Positions 51,193 through 61,343 of a DNA stretch of 64,000 nt are shown piece after piece. A model generated the notes under the pieces. The model was not told where the DNA came from. It was given only the letters and a program-made list of their open reading frames with translations, and ran no database searches. Source of the stretch: Klebsiella variicola (GTDB taxonomy: Bacteria; Pseudomonadota; Gammaproteobacteria; Enterobacterales; Enterobacteriaceae); assembly GCF_000828055.2 (NCBI RefSeq), contig NZ_CP010523.2, positions 4,092,001 through 4,156,000 of the forward strand. Direction: 5' to 3'. Within the stretch, counting starts at the first letter, position 1, and each line of letters begins with the position of its first letter. The translations under genes were made by a program, and so were the position numbers.

Positions 51193-51624
51193 CTAAGGCT
51201 TAAAATCCAGTAGCGGATGGTTAAAGATCTGGTAGACCCCTTCGCTGGCAAAGGGCGGGAAGGTCGTGCGCAGTACCGCATCGGTCACTACCGCGCAGAA
51301 CGCCGGATCGCCCCCCTCCTGCTGCAGTCCGGTCAGTTTTGCACTGCGGTTAAGCGACAGCCGCACGGAGCATATTTTCCCCTGGTAGCGTGCGCTGTTG
51401 GGCAATTGAACCATAACCGCCTCTCTGAGCGTGAAGGCGTAGCGCATCAGTTGATCCTGCGTGGCTTTGCCCGGCGGCAGTGTGTGCGTATCCGGGGCCG
51501 CGGCCCGCTGCTGCATCTGGCGGATCAGTTCCTCCTGCGTCGGATGCTTCTCCTTCGCCGCCTGGCAGCCGCTCAGCAGGCTAATAGCCGCCGCGGTCAT
51601 GAGGGCAATACCAAATTTGCTCAT
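51193..51624 (-). CDS. Lipoprotein with TolA C-terminal-like domain
   Basis: A 143-residue lipoprotein from ATG 51624 with the signal MSKFGIALMTAAAISLLSGC (cysteine 20). The rest matches the C-terminal domain of TolA: a GKICSVRLSLNRSAKLTGLQ strand, a DPAFCAVVTDAVLRTTFPPF helix with the partner cysteine, and the end VYQIFNHPLLDFKP, nearly the E. coli TolA terminus. It has no TolA membrane helix or long coil. It might compete for or assist TolA partners such as TolB or colicins, which is speculation. Confidence 0.82.
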   Translation of the reverse strand: MSKFGIALMTAAAISLLSGCQAAKEKHPTQEELIRQMQQRAAAPDTHTLPPGKATQDQLMRYAFTLREAVMVQLPNSARYQGKICSVRLSLNRSAKLTGLQQEGGDPAFCAVVTDAVLRTTFPPFASEGVYQIFNHPLLDFKP

Positions 51625-51747
51625 AGCGTCTCCTTGCGAAATGGTCACTATTGTCGCGCGTCTGGCCACGGCAAAACATCCCGATAAATAGCGGTTAGCG
51701 GTTCATAAAGCAGGGCAAAAGACAGGATGGGGATAATGCAGGGAGGA

Positions 51748-51769
51748 CCTCCCGGCGCAGGCCGGGAGG
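51748..51769 (-). terminator. Hairpin after lysU
   Basis: CCTCCCGGC (51748-51756) pairs with GCCGGGAGG (51761-51769). It lies 12 bases after the lysU stop. There is no long T-run. Confidence 0.5.
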
Positions 51770-51781
51770 GAGTGCAACGGA

Positions 51782-53299
51782 TTACTTCTGCGGACGCATG
51801 GCCGGGAAGAGGATCACGTCGCGGATGGTATGGCTGTTGGTAAACAGCATCACCATGCGGTCGATACCGATACCCAGACCCGCGGTCGGCGGTAAACCAT
51901 ACTCCAGGGCGGTGACGTAGTCTTCGTCATAGAACATCGCTTCGTCATCGCCCGCCGCTTTGGCGTTCACCTGATCCTGGAAGCGCTGCGCCTGATCTTC
52001 GGCATCGTTCAGCTCACTGAAACCGTTACCGATTTCGCGGCCGCCAATGAAGAATTCAAAGCGGTCAGTGATTTCCGGGTTGACGTCGTTACGGCGCGCC
52101 AGCGGGGAAACTTCCGCCGGGTATTCGGTGATGAAGGTTGGCTGAATCAGATGCGCTTCCGCCACTTCGTCAAAGATTTCGGTGACGATACGTCCCAGAC
52201 CCCAGCTTTTCTCTACCTGAATACCGAGAGATTCCGCCAGCGCTTTCGCCGCGTCGAAGTTATCCAGATCCGCCATGTTGGTTTCCGGACGGTGTTTCTT
52301 GATTGCTTCGCGCATGGTCAGTTTTTCAAACGGCTTACCGAAATCAAACACCTGGTCGCCATATGGCACTTCGGTTTTGCCCAGCACCGTCTGCGCCAGG
52401 GTGCGGAACAACGACTCGGTCAGTTCGATCAGGTCTTTGTAGTCCGCATACGCCATATACAGTTCCATCATGGTGAACTCTGGGTTATGGCGTACCGAGA
52501 TCCCTTCATTACGGAAGTTGCGGTTGATTTCAAACACGCGTTCAAAACCGCCGACCACCAGACGTTTCAGATACAGTTCCGGCGCGATGCGCAGGTACAT
52601 ATCCAGATCCAGCGCGTTGTGATGGGTGATGAACGGACGGGCGGACGCCCCGCCAGGGATCACCTGCATCATCGGGGTTTCGACTTCCATAAAGCCGCGA
52701 GCCACCATGAACTGGCGCATGGTCGCGAGGATCTGCGAGCGGATACGGAACGTATGACGTGACTCTTCGTTGGCGATCAGATCCAGATAGCGCTGGCGAT
52801 AGCGGACTTCCTGATCCTGCAGGCCGTGGAATTTATCCGGCAGCGGGCGCAGGGCTTTGGTCAGCAGACGCAGCTCGGTGCAGTGAATAGAGAGTTCGCC
52901 GGTTTGCGTTTTGAACAGCTTGCCGCGGGCGGCGATGATATCGCCGAGGTCCCATTTTTTAAACTGTTCGTTGTAGACGCCTTCCGGCAGGTCATCGCGC
53001 GCCACGTACAGCTGAATGCGGCCGCCGACGTCCTGAAGAGTGACGAAAGAGGCTTTGCCCATCACGCGGCGGGTCATCATCCGGCCAGCCACCGCAACTT
53101 CAACGTTCAGGGAAGCGAGTTCATCGTTATCCTTCGCATCGAATTCAGCATGCAATTGGTCAGAGGTATGATCACGACGGAAGTCGTTGGGGAAGGCTAC
53201 GCCCTGCTCACGCAGTGCAGCCAGTTTTTCGCGACGAGTTTTCAGTTCATTATTAAGGTCAATGGCCTCATCGGCACCTTGTGCTTGTTGTTCAGACAT
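51782..53299 (-). CDS. lysU: Lysyl-tRNA synthetase, LysU position
   Basis: A 505-residue class II aminoacyl-tRNA synthetase that charges tRNA-Lys. The N-terminal OB fold includes [20 protein letters not shown]. Class II motifs are visible: motif 1 near [14 protein letters not shown], motif 2 [15 protein letters not shown], and motif 3 [16 protein letters not shown]. The sequence mixes LysS-like and LysU-like positions at the N-terminus but ends MRPQK as in LysU. Linkage to dtpC and cadBA, as in E. coli, supports lysU. Confidence 0.92.
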   Translation of the reverse strand: MSEQQAQGADEAIDLNNELKTRREKLAALREQGVAFPNDFRRDHTSDQLHAEFDAKDNDELASLNVEVAVAGRMMTRRVMGKASFVTLQDVGGRIQLYVARDDLPEGVYNEQFKKWDLGDIIAARGKLFKTQTGELSIHCTELRLLTKALRPLPDKFHGLQDQEVRYRQRYLDLIANEESRHTFRIRSQILATMRQFMVARGFMEVETPMMQVIPGGASARPFITHHNALDLDMYLRIAPELYLKRLVVGGFERVFEINRNFRNEGISVRHNPEFTMMELYMAYADYKDLIELTESLFRTLAQTVLGKTEVPYGDQVFDFGKPFEKLTMREAIKKHRPETNMADLDNFDAAKALAESLGIQVEKSWGLGRIVTEIFDEVAEAHLIQPTFITEYPAEVSPLARRNDVNPEITDRFEFFIGGREIGNGFSELNDAEDQAQRFQDQVNAKAAGDDEAMFYDEDYVTALEYGLPPTAGLGIGIDRMVMLFTNSHTIRDVILFPAMRPQK

Positions 53300-53630
53300 A
53301 TGGATTCCTCATAACCTTGCTTTCAAACTAGCTTCGATAAATTGAACCAGGTCACCCTTCCGCGCGGCCTGTCTCTGGGAAGACACCAGAGCACAATCTT
53401 AACGATCCTGGATTCACTCCAAGCTGATCTCACTCAGCTATGGCTTCAGTAACGGTATTTTTTATCGTTGGCCTCCGCGCATGCCAGAATATCCCCCTCC
53501 TGTTCACTAAGCTGTGCAAGGAGCGACTTCGCGCTCCGCTGTTGATGTCATGCCCCCGGTCGCGCCGCGCTTACCGGGGCTACGAATCGCGGCCCGGATA
53601 AGGCGTTTACGCCACCAGCCGGGACGAGCG
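53300..53630. other. Intergenic region upstream of lysU with REP pair
   Basis: A 331-base gap. A hairpin GGAGCG-ACTTCG-CGCTCC is at 53519-53536, and two REP units follow at 53553-53583 and 53592-53623, just after the dtpC stop. The lysU promoter must lie in 53300-53500, but I cannot fix its elements. Confidence 0.6.
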
Positions 53631-55106
53631 TCAGGCGCCGCCGCCGGTAACTTCACCGGCAGCCGCACGGCGTTTGCCCACACTACAGGCCGCGGCAAAG
53701 GCGATAACGACCATCACCGCCACGCAGCCGAGGGTCCATTCGCCCATCTGCGAGAAGAAATGTTGATAGGCAGCAATCGCCGTGTCGCTAATTTGCGATT
53801 CGGTGGTTTGCTGCGCCACCACGCCCGCCAGCCAGTTGGCCACCGCGCCAGTGGCCAGCATATAGATCCCGGTCAACACCCCGGTGACGCCGGGCATGTT
53901 CAGACGGGTGATTTGCGCCATCGCCACCGGGTCGATAAACAGTTCGGCAAAGCCCATCATCGCCAGCCCGGCGACCATCATGCCCATCGAGGCCTGGCCG
54001 TCAGCCGCGCCGTGGCGGGCATTGAGCGCCAGCAGCATAAAGCCGCCGCCCATCAGCAGCAGGCCGAAAGCGAATTTCAGCCAGACGCGCAGCACCGAAC
54101 GCACGCTGCCTTCCGGGCGCATCAGCCACGCCAGCACCACGCCGGCCGCCATCACCGCCACCGCGTTGACCGACTGGAACAGCGCGGTTGGCACGTCCCA
54201 GTTCAGCAGGCGACGATTGACGAAGTGGTCGATAAACAGGCTAATCGAGCTCCCGCCCTGCTGCGCCAGCACCCAGAACAGCGTTCCGGCGAGCATCAGC
54301 AGGACGATCTGCCACAGCGCGCGACGATGCTCCGGGGCTTTGATCATGATCCGCGCCACCATCTGGGCGGCGAACAGGCAGACGAGCGCCAGCAGATAGC
54401 CGGACCAGTTGTTTTGCAGCAGCAGCGTGAAGAACACCGGCGCCAGGCACAGCATCACCAGCAGCCAGCCCCAGGTCGGCAGCACAAATTTCACTGCCCG
54501 CAGCGCCGGTTTATCGACGCCGCGGGTATGCCGGAAATGGCGGCTGCCGCTTAAGAAAATCATCAGGCCGATAAACATGCCGATCCCCGCCAGCGCAAAG
54601 CCGATATGCCAGCCGTACCACTGCGCCGCCAGTCCGCAGGCGATGGGCGCGGCGATCGACCCGACGTTGCCGGCGGCGTACAGCAGCGAGAAACCGCCGT
54701 CGCGACGCGGGTCGTCGTGAGCGTACAGTTCGCCGAGCAGGCAGCTGATATTGGATTTGAACAGGCCGTAGCCGCAGATGATGATCGCCAGCGCGACATA
54801 CAGACTCCATGCGGAGGTCGACTCGACGCCCAGCACCACGTGGCCGAGGGTCATTAACAGCGCCCCGGCAATCACCGCCGTGCGGTTGCCGAGCAGGCGG
54901 TCGGCAAGCCAGCCGCCGAGAATAGGGGTAACGTAAACTAAAGATGCGTAGGCGCTGAACAGACTGATGGCATGGCTGTCGTCAAAGCCAAGCTGGTGGG
55001 TGAGATAAAGGATGAGTAAGGCACGCATGCCGTAAAAGCTGAAGTACTCCCAGATCTGGATCGCAACGATGTAGTAAATCGCGCGCGGCTGTGAGGGTGT
55101 TTTCAT
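53631..55106 (-). CDS. dtpC: Dipeptide/tripeptide permease, DtpC (YjdL)-like
   Basis: A 491-residue POT-family proton-coupled peptide importer from ATG 55106 with AAGGAG upstream. The family signatures are visible: [20 protein letters not shown] near residue 18 (E-F-F-YGMR pattern), [15 protein letters not shown], and the [14 protein letters not shown] end. E. coli DtpC sits in the same place between cadA and lysU and prefers lysine-containing dipeptides, which fits this lysine-related block. The cadA terminator lies only about 20 bases before its start. Confidence 0.92.
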   Translation of the reverse strand: MKTPSQPRAIYYIVAIQIWEYFSFYGMRALLILYLTHQLGFDDSHAISLFSAYASLVYVTPILGGWLADRLLGNRTAVIAGALLMTLGHVVLGVESTSAWSLYVALAIIICGYGLFKSNISCLLGELYAHDDPRRDGGFSLLYAAGNVGSIAAPIACGLAAQWYGWHIGFALAGIGMFIGLMIFLSGSRHFRHTRGVDKPALRAVKFVLPTWGWLLVMLCLAPVFFTLLLQNNWSGYLLALVCLFAAQMVARIMIKAPEHRRALWQIVLLMLAGTLFWVLAQQGGSSISLFIDHFVNRRLLNWDVPTALFQSVNAVAVMAAGVVLAWLMRPEGSVRSVLRVWLKFAFGLLLMGGGFMLLALNARHGAADGQASMGMMVAGLAMMGFAELFIDPVAMAQITRLNMPGVTGVLTGIYMLATGAVANWLAGVVAQQTTESQISDTAIAAYQHFFSQMGEWTLGCVAVMVVIAFAAACSVGKRRAAAGEVTGGGA

Positions 55107-55125
55107 AGGTTCTCCTTGCAGCGTG

Positions 55126-55153
55126 AAAAAAGGGAAGTGGCAAGCCACTTCCC
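55126..55153 (-). terminator. cadA: Intrinsic terminator of cadBA
   Basis: GGGAAGTGGC-TT-GCCACTTCCC on the reverse strand (55132-55153) is followed by TTTTTT (55126-55131). It is a perfect 10-bp stem just after the cadA stop. Confidence 0.9.
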
Positions 55154-55166
55154 TGGTGTGCGTCTA

Positions 55167-57314
55167 TTACTTGTTGTTTTCTTCTTTCAGCACTTTAACG
55201 GTGTAACGACCATCCGCCTGACGATAGGCGCCGTGGATATCGGTTTCGAAGCCCGGGTAGTGGGCGCCGATTTCGCACAGCATCTGCAGGAACTCCAGCA
55301 CCGGGCGGCTTTCTTCGGTGATCATTTCACCCGGCATCACCAGCGGCACTCCCGGAGGATACGGCAGGATCATGTTGGCGTTGACGCGGCCGACCATCTC
55401 TTCGAGATAAACCTCTTCAGTCTGACCGTGCAGCTCTTTCTGGAACGCGGCATACGGGGTCATCACCATCGATGGCAGCACTTCAAACGCGCGGAACATC
55501 AGGTCCGGCAGGTTGTGATGCTCAATCAGTTTGTGAATGTTCTGCGCCAGGTCCTGAATACGCATGTTTTCATAGAATTCAGGATCTTCACGGTACAGCG
55601 ACGGCAGCATGTTTTTCACCCGCAGGTTCAGGTCGAACGCGCGTTTGAAGTCGGTCAGCGCACGCAGCAGGCTCAGCGCTTTGGTTTTGTCGATACCGAT
55701 GCTGAACAGGAACAGCAGGTTGTACGGACCGGTTTTCTCCACCACGATGCCGTGTTCGTCGAGATATTTCGCCACGATGCTCGCCGGAATACCGAAGTCA
55801 TCCATGGTGCCGTCTTTCTTCATCCCCGGCGTCAGCAGCGTGACTTTGATCGGGTCGAGGTACATGTGCTCGTTATCGATGTTTTTGAAACCGTGCCATG
55901 CACTGTCGGAACGCAGCGGCCAGCATTCAGCGCCATCGATATGCTCCGGCTGCCAAACGTCGAAGAACCAGCCGTCAGACTCGCCTTTCAGACGTTTGAT
56001 CTCTTTACGGAACTTGATGGAACGTTCAATAGAGCCGTCGATCAGACGCTTACCGGCGTTACCCTTCATCATCGCCGCCGCGGTTTCGGTGGACGCCACG
56101 ATCCCGTAGTGCGGGGAAGTGGTGGTGTGCATCATGTAGGCTTCGTTGAAGGTCTCTTCGTTTACGTCGCCTTTCACGTGGATCATCGACGCCTGGGAGA
56201 ATGCCGCCAGCAGTTTGTGCGTGGACTGGGTTTCGTAGATCACTTTCCCTTCGACGCGGCCGCCGCTCATCCCGCATTTGCCTTCATAGATCGGCGAGAA
56301 GTTGGTGTAAGGGACCCATGCGGAGTCAAAGTGGATGGATTTCACATCCAGGGTTTTCTTGATGAAGTCGGTGTTATACAGCAGACCATCATAGGTTGAG
56401 TTGGTGATCACCGCGTGCACCGGCCAGGTCGCATTCGGCGTCTCTTTCACACGCTTGGCGATAGTCGCGTGCTGGAATTCGCTCTGCGGGATACCGCCGA
56501 GGATACCGTAGGCGTTACGGGTCGGACGGAAGTAGATCGGCGTAATGTCGCTCATCATCATCAGGTGAGTCAGCGATTTGTGGCAGTTACGGTCAATCAG
56601 CACGGTGCTGCCGGCCGGCGCGGAGTACATGCCGACGATTTTGTTAGCAGTAGAGGTACCGTTGGTCACCATGTAGCTGCGTTCAGCGTTAAAGACGCGA
56701 GCGATATACTCTTCCGCTTCTTTGTGCGGGCCGCTGTGGTCCAGCAGAGAACCCAGTTCAGAAACCGAAATGGAGATATCGGATTTCATGGTATTCGGGC
56801 CAAAGAAATCATAGAAGATGCTGCCTACCGGGCTTTTCTGGAACGCGGTACCGCCCATGTGGCCTGGGGTGCAGAAGGTGTATTTACCTTCACGTACATA
56901 TTTGAACAGCGCTTTGGTCAGCGGCGGCAGAATGGTATCGATGTATTCATCAGTGTTCTGTTTGATTTTGTTCGCGATATCTTCCGCAGCGCCCAGCGCA
57001 TATTCGAAGAAGCGAACCTGCATGCGCAGATCGTTCAGGCTAACGTCCAGAGTCGAGTAGGTGTTAGCGAACGCGTACAGCGGCATGTACTCGTTCATTT
57101 TGCTGATTTCTTCGCACAGTTCGAGATTGTATTTATCCCAGTCGAAGATCACGCCGCACAGACGAGAGTTGTTTTCGATAAGTTTTAATAAGTCGTCACG
57201 GTCGTTCGGGTAGACAATACGGAAGTCCAGGCGTTCGAGAGCACGATGCAGTTCACGGATGGGTTCTTCTTTGAAGTAAACACCCATGTGATTCATGATT
57301 GCAATAACGTTCAT
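55167..57314 (-). CDS. cadA: Inducible lysine decarboxylase CadA (LdcI)
   Basis: A 715-residue PLP enzyme that turns lysine into cadaverine and consumes a proton; it is cytoplasmic and forms decamers in E. coli. ATG 57314 gives exactly the E. coli length; an ATG two codons earlier is ignored. The N-terminal wing domain starts MNVIAIMNHMGVYFKEEPIR. The PLP-binding lysine is in ETQSTHKLLAAFSQ near residue 367, and CTPGHMGGTAFQKSP is conserved. It is downstream of cadB with an 82-base gap, under CadC control. Confidence 0.97.
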   Translation of the reverse strand: MNVIAIMNHMGVYFKEEPIRELHRALERLDFRIVYPNDRDDLLKLIENNSRLCGVIFDWDKYNLELCEEISKMNEYMPLYAFANTYSTLDVSLNDLRMQVRFFEYALGAAEDIANKIKQNTDEYIDTILPPLTKALFKYVREGKYTFCTPGHMGGTAFQKSPVGSIFYDFFGPNTMKSDISISVSELGSLLDHSGPHKEAEEYIARVFNAERSYMVTNGTSTANKIVGMYSAPAGSTVLIDRNCHKSLTHLMMMSDITPIYFRPTRNAYGILGGIPQSEFQHATIAKRVKETPNATWPVHAVITNSTYDGLLYNTDFIKKTLDVKSIHFDSAWVPYTNFSPIYEGKCGMSGGRVEGKVIYETQSTHKLLAAFSQASMIHVKGDVNEETFNEAYMMHTTTSPHYGIVASTETAAAMMKGNAGKRLIDGSIERSIKFRKEIKRLKGESDGWFFDVWQPEHIDGAECWPLRSDSAWHGFKNIDNEHMYLDPIKVTLLTPGMKKDGTMDDFGIPASIVAKYLDEHGIVVEKTGPYNLLFLFSIGIDKTKALSLLRALTDFKRAFDLNLRVKNMLPSLYREDPEFYENMRIQDLAQNIHKLIEHHNLPDLMFRAFEVLPSMVMTPYAAFQKELHGQTEEVYLEEMVGRVNANMILPYPPGVPLVMPGEMITEESRPVLEFLQMLCEIGAHYPGFETDIHGAYRQADGRYTVKVLKEENNK

Positions 57315-57396
57315 AGTCAAATCTCCAGATGTAGAAAGCCCCTCCCGTCGCGTGATGACAGGTGATGGAAGGAGCCTCAGGAAAAAGGGTTACTGA

Positions 57397-58731
57397 TTAG
57401 TGCGCGTTAGCGGGGCTGTTGTTATCCGTTGCGTTGTTCTGGCGCTGGTGCATTTTGCGACCGTAGAACATCAGGATAATCAGGCTAACGATAAAGGTGC
57501 CGGCCAGTTCGAAGGAGCTTGCGCCCATCAGCGCGATGAAGCAGAACACGCAACCCAGTACCGAACAAATCAGGCTAACGAAGTTACGAATGTTGATGCC
57601 TTCGAAACGAATCAGGTCAACACAGGAGTAGAAGTAAGGCAGCATGGTCAGCAGTACCGCGATACCGGTCAGTTCGCCGAACAGGTCGGAGGCTTTACCA
57701 CCGGCGGAGTTCATCAGGGTAATCAGCACCATCAGCGCGGTCATTTTCACCGCCGCCAGCAGCAGGCCTTTTTTCGGGATACCGTTGCTATCGACTTCGC
57801 CATACACTTTCGGGAAGTTACCGTCGTTGGCGGCACGTACACCGGCCTGGCCAACCAGCATCATCCACGAGCCCAGAGAAGTCAGGCAAGCGAAGGCAGT
57901 GAAAGCGGAAACCATCGGAGCAGCCCAGCCGCCGAGAATGGTAGAGGCGCTAATCGCGAACGGCGCACCGGACGCGGCCATCTGAGAAGCAGGATACATA
58001 CCGGCGATAACCTGAGTCGCGGCGATATAGACGATACCGGCCATCGCAGTACCCAGCATGGTAGCCAGCGGGACGGTACGTTTCGGGTTTTTTACCATCC
58101 CGGTACTCACGGCGGCGGATTCGACGCCAACGAAGGCCCACAGGCAGAGCAGGATACTTTTAATGACCGCGTGGCTATCGGTGGTGCTGGAGGTGTTCCA
58201 GTTCGCCTGATAGGTGGCGACATCAAACCAGTGCCAGCCGACAACCGCGGTCATGACCACTGGAATAAGCACCAGTACCAGACCAATAGTGGTCAGACGG
58301 CTGACCCAGGTCCCGCCGAGCATATTAACGAAAGTAAAGATCCACACGATGGCAATACAGGCAATACCTGCTGGCACCGGGTTATTTAAAATTGGGAAGA
58401 ACGTAGAGAGATAAGAAACTGCGGTAATCCCGATGGCCAGGTTACCAATCCAGTTTGCATGATAATAAAGCACACCGGTCTGGAAACCGAATGCGGGAGA
58501 TATTTCCCCGGCGTAGGCAATTGGACCACCCTGTTGCGGGTTCTTAGTGGCCAGTCGGGCATAAACATAAGCCAGAGACATCGCACCAATAATTGAAATT
58601 ACCCAGCCCCAAATGGCAATACCACCGATGCTGGCCAGGTTCGCAGGTAATAATGCAATACCGCTCCCCATCATATTACCGGCGACGACACCGGTACAGG
58701 CAAATAGCCCGATCTTCTTGGCATAACTCAT
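57397..58731 (-). CDS. cadB: Lysine/cadaverine antiporter CadB
   Basis: A 444-residue APC-family antiporter in the inner membrane, the same length as E. coli CadB. The start ATG 58731 begins MSYAKKIGLFACTGVVAGNM, with the substrate-binding GSGIALLPANLA in the first helices. It exchanges external lysine for internal cadaverine and works with CadA in acid resistance. It leads the cadBA operon, and CadC binds upstream in known systems. Confidence 0.97.
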   Translation of the reverse strand: MSYAKKIGLFACTGVVAGNMMGSGIALLPANLASIGGIAIWGWVISIIGAMSLAYVYARLATKNPQQGGPIAYAGEISPAFGFQTGVLYYHANWIGNLAIGITAVSYLSTFFPILNNPVPAGIACIAIVWIFTFVNMLGGTWVSRLTTIGLVLVLIPVVMTAVVGWHWFDVATYQANWNTSSTTDSHAVIKSILLCLWAFVGVESAAVSTGMVKNPKRTVPLATMLGTAMAGIVYIAATQVIAGMYPASQMAASGAPFAISASTILGGWAAPMVSAFTAFACLTSLGSWMMLVGQAGVRAANDGNFPKVYGEVDSNGIPKKGLLLAAVKMTALMVLITLMNSAGGKASDLFGELTGIAVLLTMLPYFYSCVDLIRFEGINIRNFVSLICSVLGCVFCFIALMGASSFELAGTFIVSLIILMFYGRKMHQRQNNATDNNSPANAH

Positions 58732-59096
58732 GGTTGTTTTTCTCCTAAGTTTATTTGGGAGGTACAGATCATGATACAGAACCATTAATTGACCCGACCA
58801 ACTGCCAACAAGATTACTGATTTGTACGAGATAAGTCCTAAAGATAAAGTGAAATAACAACAAACATCAGACAAATGATATTTTGACCTTTTTCGCTTAA
58901 CATATAAACATGACAACAGGGTGTCAGAAAAAGATAAACATCGTTTAGTTACATGGAGTTAGAGTGGGAGGTGAGTGTTACTGAAGTGTTATTCAAAGCC
59001 TCCTGAATGCTAAATACAAATAACAACCAGAGGCTTCATGAGAAACATAAATTTAACCTCATCATGCCCAAAACCTTGCGCATGATGAGGGTTTAC
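58732..59096. promoter_or_regulatory. cad promoter region between cadB and cadC
   Basis: A 365-base AT-rich gap with runs of A and T, as expected for the CadC-activated and H-NS-silenced cad promoter. Individual Cad1 and Cad2 sites cannot be placed with confidence. The cadC terminator occupies 59057-59090. Confidence 0.6.
59057..59090 (-). terminator. Hairpin after cadC
   Basis: CCTCATCATGC (59057-59067) pairs with GCATGATGAGG (59080-59090) with a 12-base loop. The stem is strong, and on the reverse strand it is followed by TTAAATTTATG rather than a solid T-run. Confidence 0.55.
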
Positions 59097-60677
59097 TTAT
59101 TCTGAAGAGAGGAAATTGTCGAGATACGGTACCACCCGATTAACTGATGTCTGGAAAACACCGTTTTCAATCCAGTACAGGGTATCCCCGCCGGGCCGTA
59201 AATTAAACGCGGTGATGTAAGAATCGGCAGCCAGTCGGTTCTCTCCTTTCATCTCATAGACTTTGCCTAACAGCACATAATTCAGCCACGACATCTCTAA
59301 ATCAATCGCACTGTTAATCGCGGTATTCGCTTCGTCGACTTTACCCTTACCCAACGAATCTACCGCTTTTATTTGATAATAAATCGCCATGTCTTTAATA
59401 CCCGGCATCTCCCCTACCCGCTCAACCTCACTGTAGAGGGCAGCTAGCTGTTTATCGTCCAGCGGCTGCTGCGAATGGCGTAATACATCCACCAGCGTTT
59501 TTTCGGCATAGGCGTAAATAAAATCCGGCGCCCGCTTAATCACATCATCCAGCAGGCTACTGGCTTTACTTAATGAATCAACATCGCCCTTCATTAACAG
59601 CTGATGCGACTGGTAGAAATAGGTTAACGCCACGCTCTGCGAGGGCTGATATTGCCTGAGCATCGCCTGCATCCGCGCCGGCCACGGTTGCGTCAGGGCA
59701 TCCGACAGGCTGTTCATCAGATCGTTCTGAATGGTCAGCTGGTTGTCGTTGGTCACAAAGTAGCGTTTATCCAGCATCGTCGAGCTGTCGGCGTTATCCA
59801 CCAGCTGGACCGACATAAAGCACTGCTGCGCCCGATAGTGGCGCTGATTGACGAACTCAATGGTCAGCGTTTTCCCGGAGCTGCTCGGCTCATTGATGTT
59901 GTAGTCCGTTTTGTCATGCACCATAAAGGTCGAGAAGGTGTTCAGCGAGGTGGTGATCAGGCTGGCCAGGCCGACCGCGTAGGAGTGCTGCGACGACCAG
60001 TTGGCGCAGGAGTTACCATTGACCAGGTGGATATCGATATCGCGCGGATTGAGCAGCAGGCGCGCCTTGTTGACCGGCGGCCGCGACTCCATGCTCGACA
60101 GCGCCACCAGCGCCACACAGGTGCCCAGCGCCAACAGGAACAGCCCCCACACCAGGGCGGTGGTGAGGCGTTTGCGGGCCGATGGCGCGCTGGCGACAGC
60201 GGGAGCCGCCGCTGGCGCTGTCACCGGCGCGGTAAGATCGGCGGAGGAGTCGGGGGCTTCTGGCGGCCCACCGGCAGCCGGTGGCACGGGAATAGCGGTC
60301 GACGACGAAGGCGTCAGCGCCTCCACCTGCGGGGCGAGTTCCTCCCCCTCCTCGGTGCACCAGATCACCGGCACCGTGAGCTTATACCCCCGTTTGGGTA
60401 CCGTCGCGATGTACTCAAGGCTAACGTCGTCGCCGTCTTTGAGCGACTTGCGCAGTTCGGAAATACTCTGCGTGACGACGTGGCTGGTCACAACGTTCCG
60501 GGTCCAGACGTTTTCGATAAGCTCGTCCCGGCTAAGCACTTCCCCCGGATGGCGGGCAAAAAAGACCAGAAGATCGATTAAACGCGGTTCAAGGGTAAGC
60601 TGGCGCCCCTTCCTGCTGATTTGGTTTACAGAGGGGGTTACCAGCCATTCACCGACGCGAACAACAGGTTGTAGCAT
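59097..60677 (-). CDS. cadC: Acid- and lysine-responsive activator CadC
   Basis: A 526-residue membrane-integrated ToxR-like activator. Residues 1-107 are an OmpR-type winged helix (RLIDLLVFFARHPGEVLSRD, TVPKRGYKLTVPVIW). A Pro/Ala-rich linker spans about 118-168 and one membrane span is near 171-193 (LTTALVWGLFLLALGTCVAL). A periplasmic sensor keeps both cysteines (NSCANWSS; AQQCFMSV) known to form the redox-sensitive disulfide in E. coli. It is about 14 residues longer than E. coli CadC, mainly in the linker. It activates cadBA at low pH with lysine and is monocistronic. Confidence 0.96.
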   Translation of the reverse strand: MLQPVVRVGEWLVTPSVNQISRKGRQLTLEPRLIDLLVFFARHPGEVLSRDELIENVWTRNVVTSHVVTQSISELRKSLKDGDDVSLEYIATVPKRGYKLTVPVIWCTEEGEELAPQVEALTPSSSTAIPVPPAAGGPPEAPDSSADLTAPVTAPAAAPAVASAPSARKRLTTALVWGLFLLALGTCVALVALSSMESRPPVNKARLLLNPRDIDIHLVNGNSCANWSSQHSYAVGLASLITTSLNTFSTFMVHDKTDYNINEPSSSGKTLTIEFVNQRHYRAQQCFMSVQLVDNADSSTMLDKRYFVTNDNQLTIQNDLMNSLSDALTQPWPARMQAMLRQYQPSQSVALTYFYQSHQLLMKGDVDSLSKASSLLDDVIKRAPDFIYAYAEKTLVDVLRHSQQPLDDKQLAALYSEVERVGEMPGIKDMAIYYQIKAVDSLGKGKVDEANTAINSAIDLEMSWLNYVLLGKVYEMKGENRLAADSYITAFNLRPGGDTLYWIENGVFQTSVNRVVPYLDNFLSSE

Positions 60678-60970
60678 ACAAGAAAGCCCCAGACAAAAAG
60701 GGAAAGGCGCGATGATAACACATTTGTCCTACCTATTTTTGCCAGGGGTCACTCCCTCAGGCATTAGGTCAGAATTGGCTTTTTATTAACAATAAAAAGC
60801 AATAATTCATTAACATCGTGATCATGAAATTTATATATAGCGATAAAAACGCATTTCCGCTGCCGCAATTGCCTAAGGCAATTCCGATGGCAGAAAAAAA
60901 ATGAGCCCGGAGGCTTAACGCGCTCCAGGCTCAATGCGTCGCGCGCCGCTACGGCACGCTTTTAAAAAGG
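60678..60970. other. Intergenic region upstream of cadC
   Basis: A 293-base AT-rich stretch carrying the cadC promoter and, at its far end, the terminator of the DUF1471 gene. The tRNA-Phe gene (pheU) that follows cadC in E. coli is not present here. Confidence 0.6.
60894..60932 (-). terminator. Intrinsic terminator of the DUF1471 gene
   Basis: On the reverse strand GAGCCTGGAG pairs with CTCCGGGCTC (60923-60932 with 60903-60912), with one mismatch, followed by ATTTTTTTT. It lies about 38 bases after the stop. Confidence 0.85.
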
Positions 60971-61243
60971 TTATTTATACACTTCCGCTGTGGCTTCGAA
61001 GTTTGGACCATGCTCGCGCGCGGCGGTAATCACGTAATATTTTCCGCCTTTCTCATCGGCCAGCTTAGAGAGCTGATCGTGCAGATCGGAAGGTGAAGAG
61101 AACTCGCCACCGGACGGCCCTACCGAGATCGGTCCGACCTTGGTCAGTTTGAAGTGTTTCACTTCTTCTTTGGTGATCAACTGTGCGGCGGACGCGCCAA
61201 ATGCAACGGCGGAAAGGGCTAACGCGACTATCACTTTTTTCAT
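60971..61243 (-). CDS. DUF1471 (YdgH/BhsA/McbA-like) periplasmic protein
   Basis: A 90-residue secreted protein with AAGGAGATTGCAGG before ATG 61243. The signal peptide is MKKVIVALALSAVAFGASAA. The mature part shows the DUF1471 pattern: KLTKVGPISVGPSGGEFSSP, DLHDQLSKLADEKGGKYYVI and the GPNFEATAEVYK end. Members such as BhsA and McbA respond to stress and affect biofilm. Monocistronic with its own terminator. Confidence 0.88.
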   Translation of the reverse strand: MKKVIVALALSAVAFGASAAQLITKEEVKHFKLTKVGPISVGPSGGEFSSPSDLHDQLSKLADEKGGKYYVITAAREHGPNFEATAEVYK

Positions 61244-61343
61244 CCTGCAATCTCCTTGGAATTAGCCTTCAGTCAGGCTCTTTCAGTATAGACGGCGATT
61301 TACTGAGCGTGCTACCGATGCGCTTATTTTTCGGCCGAAGCGT

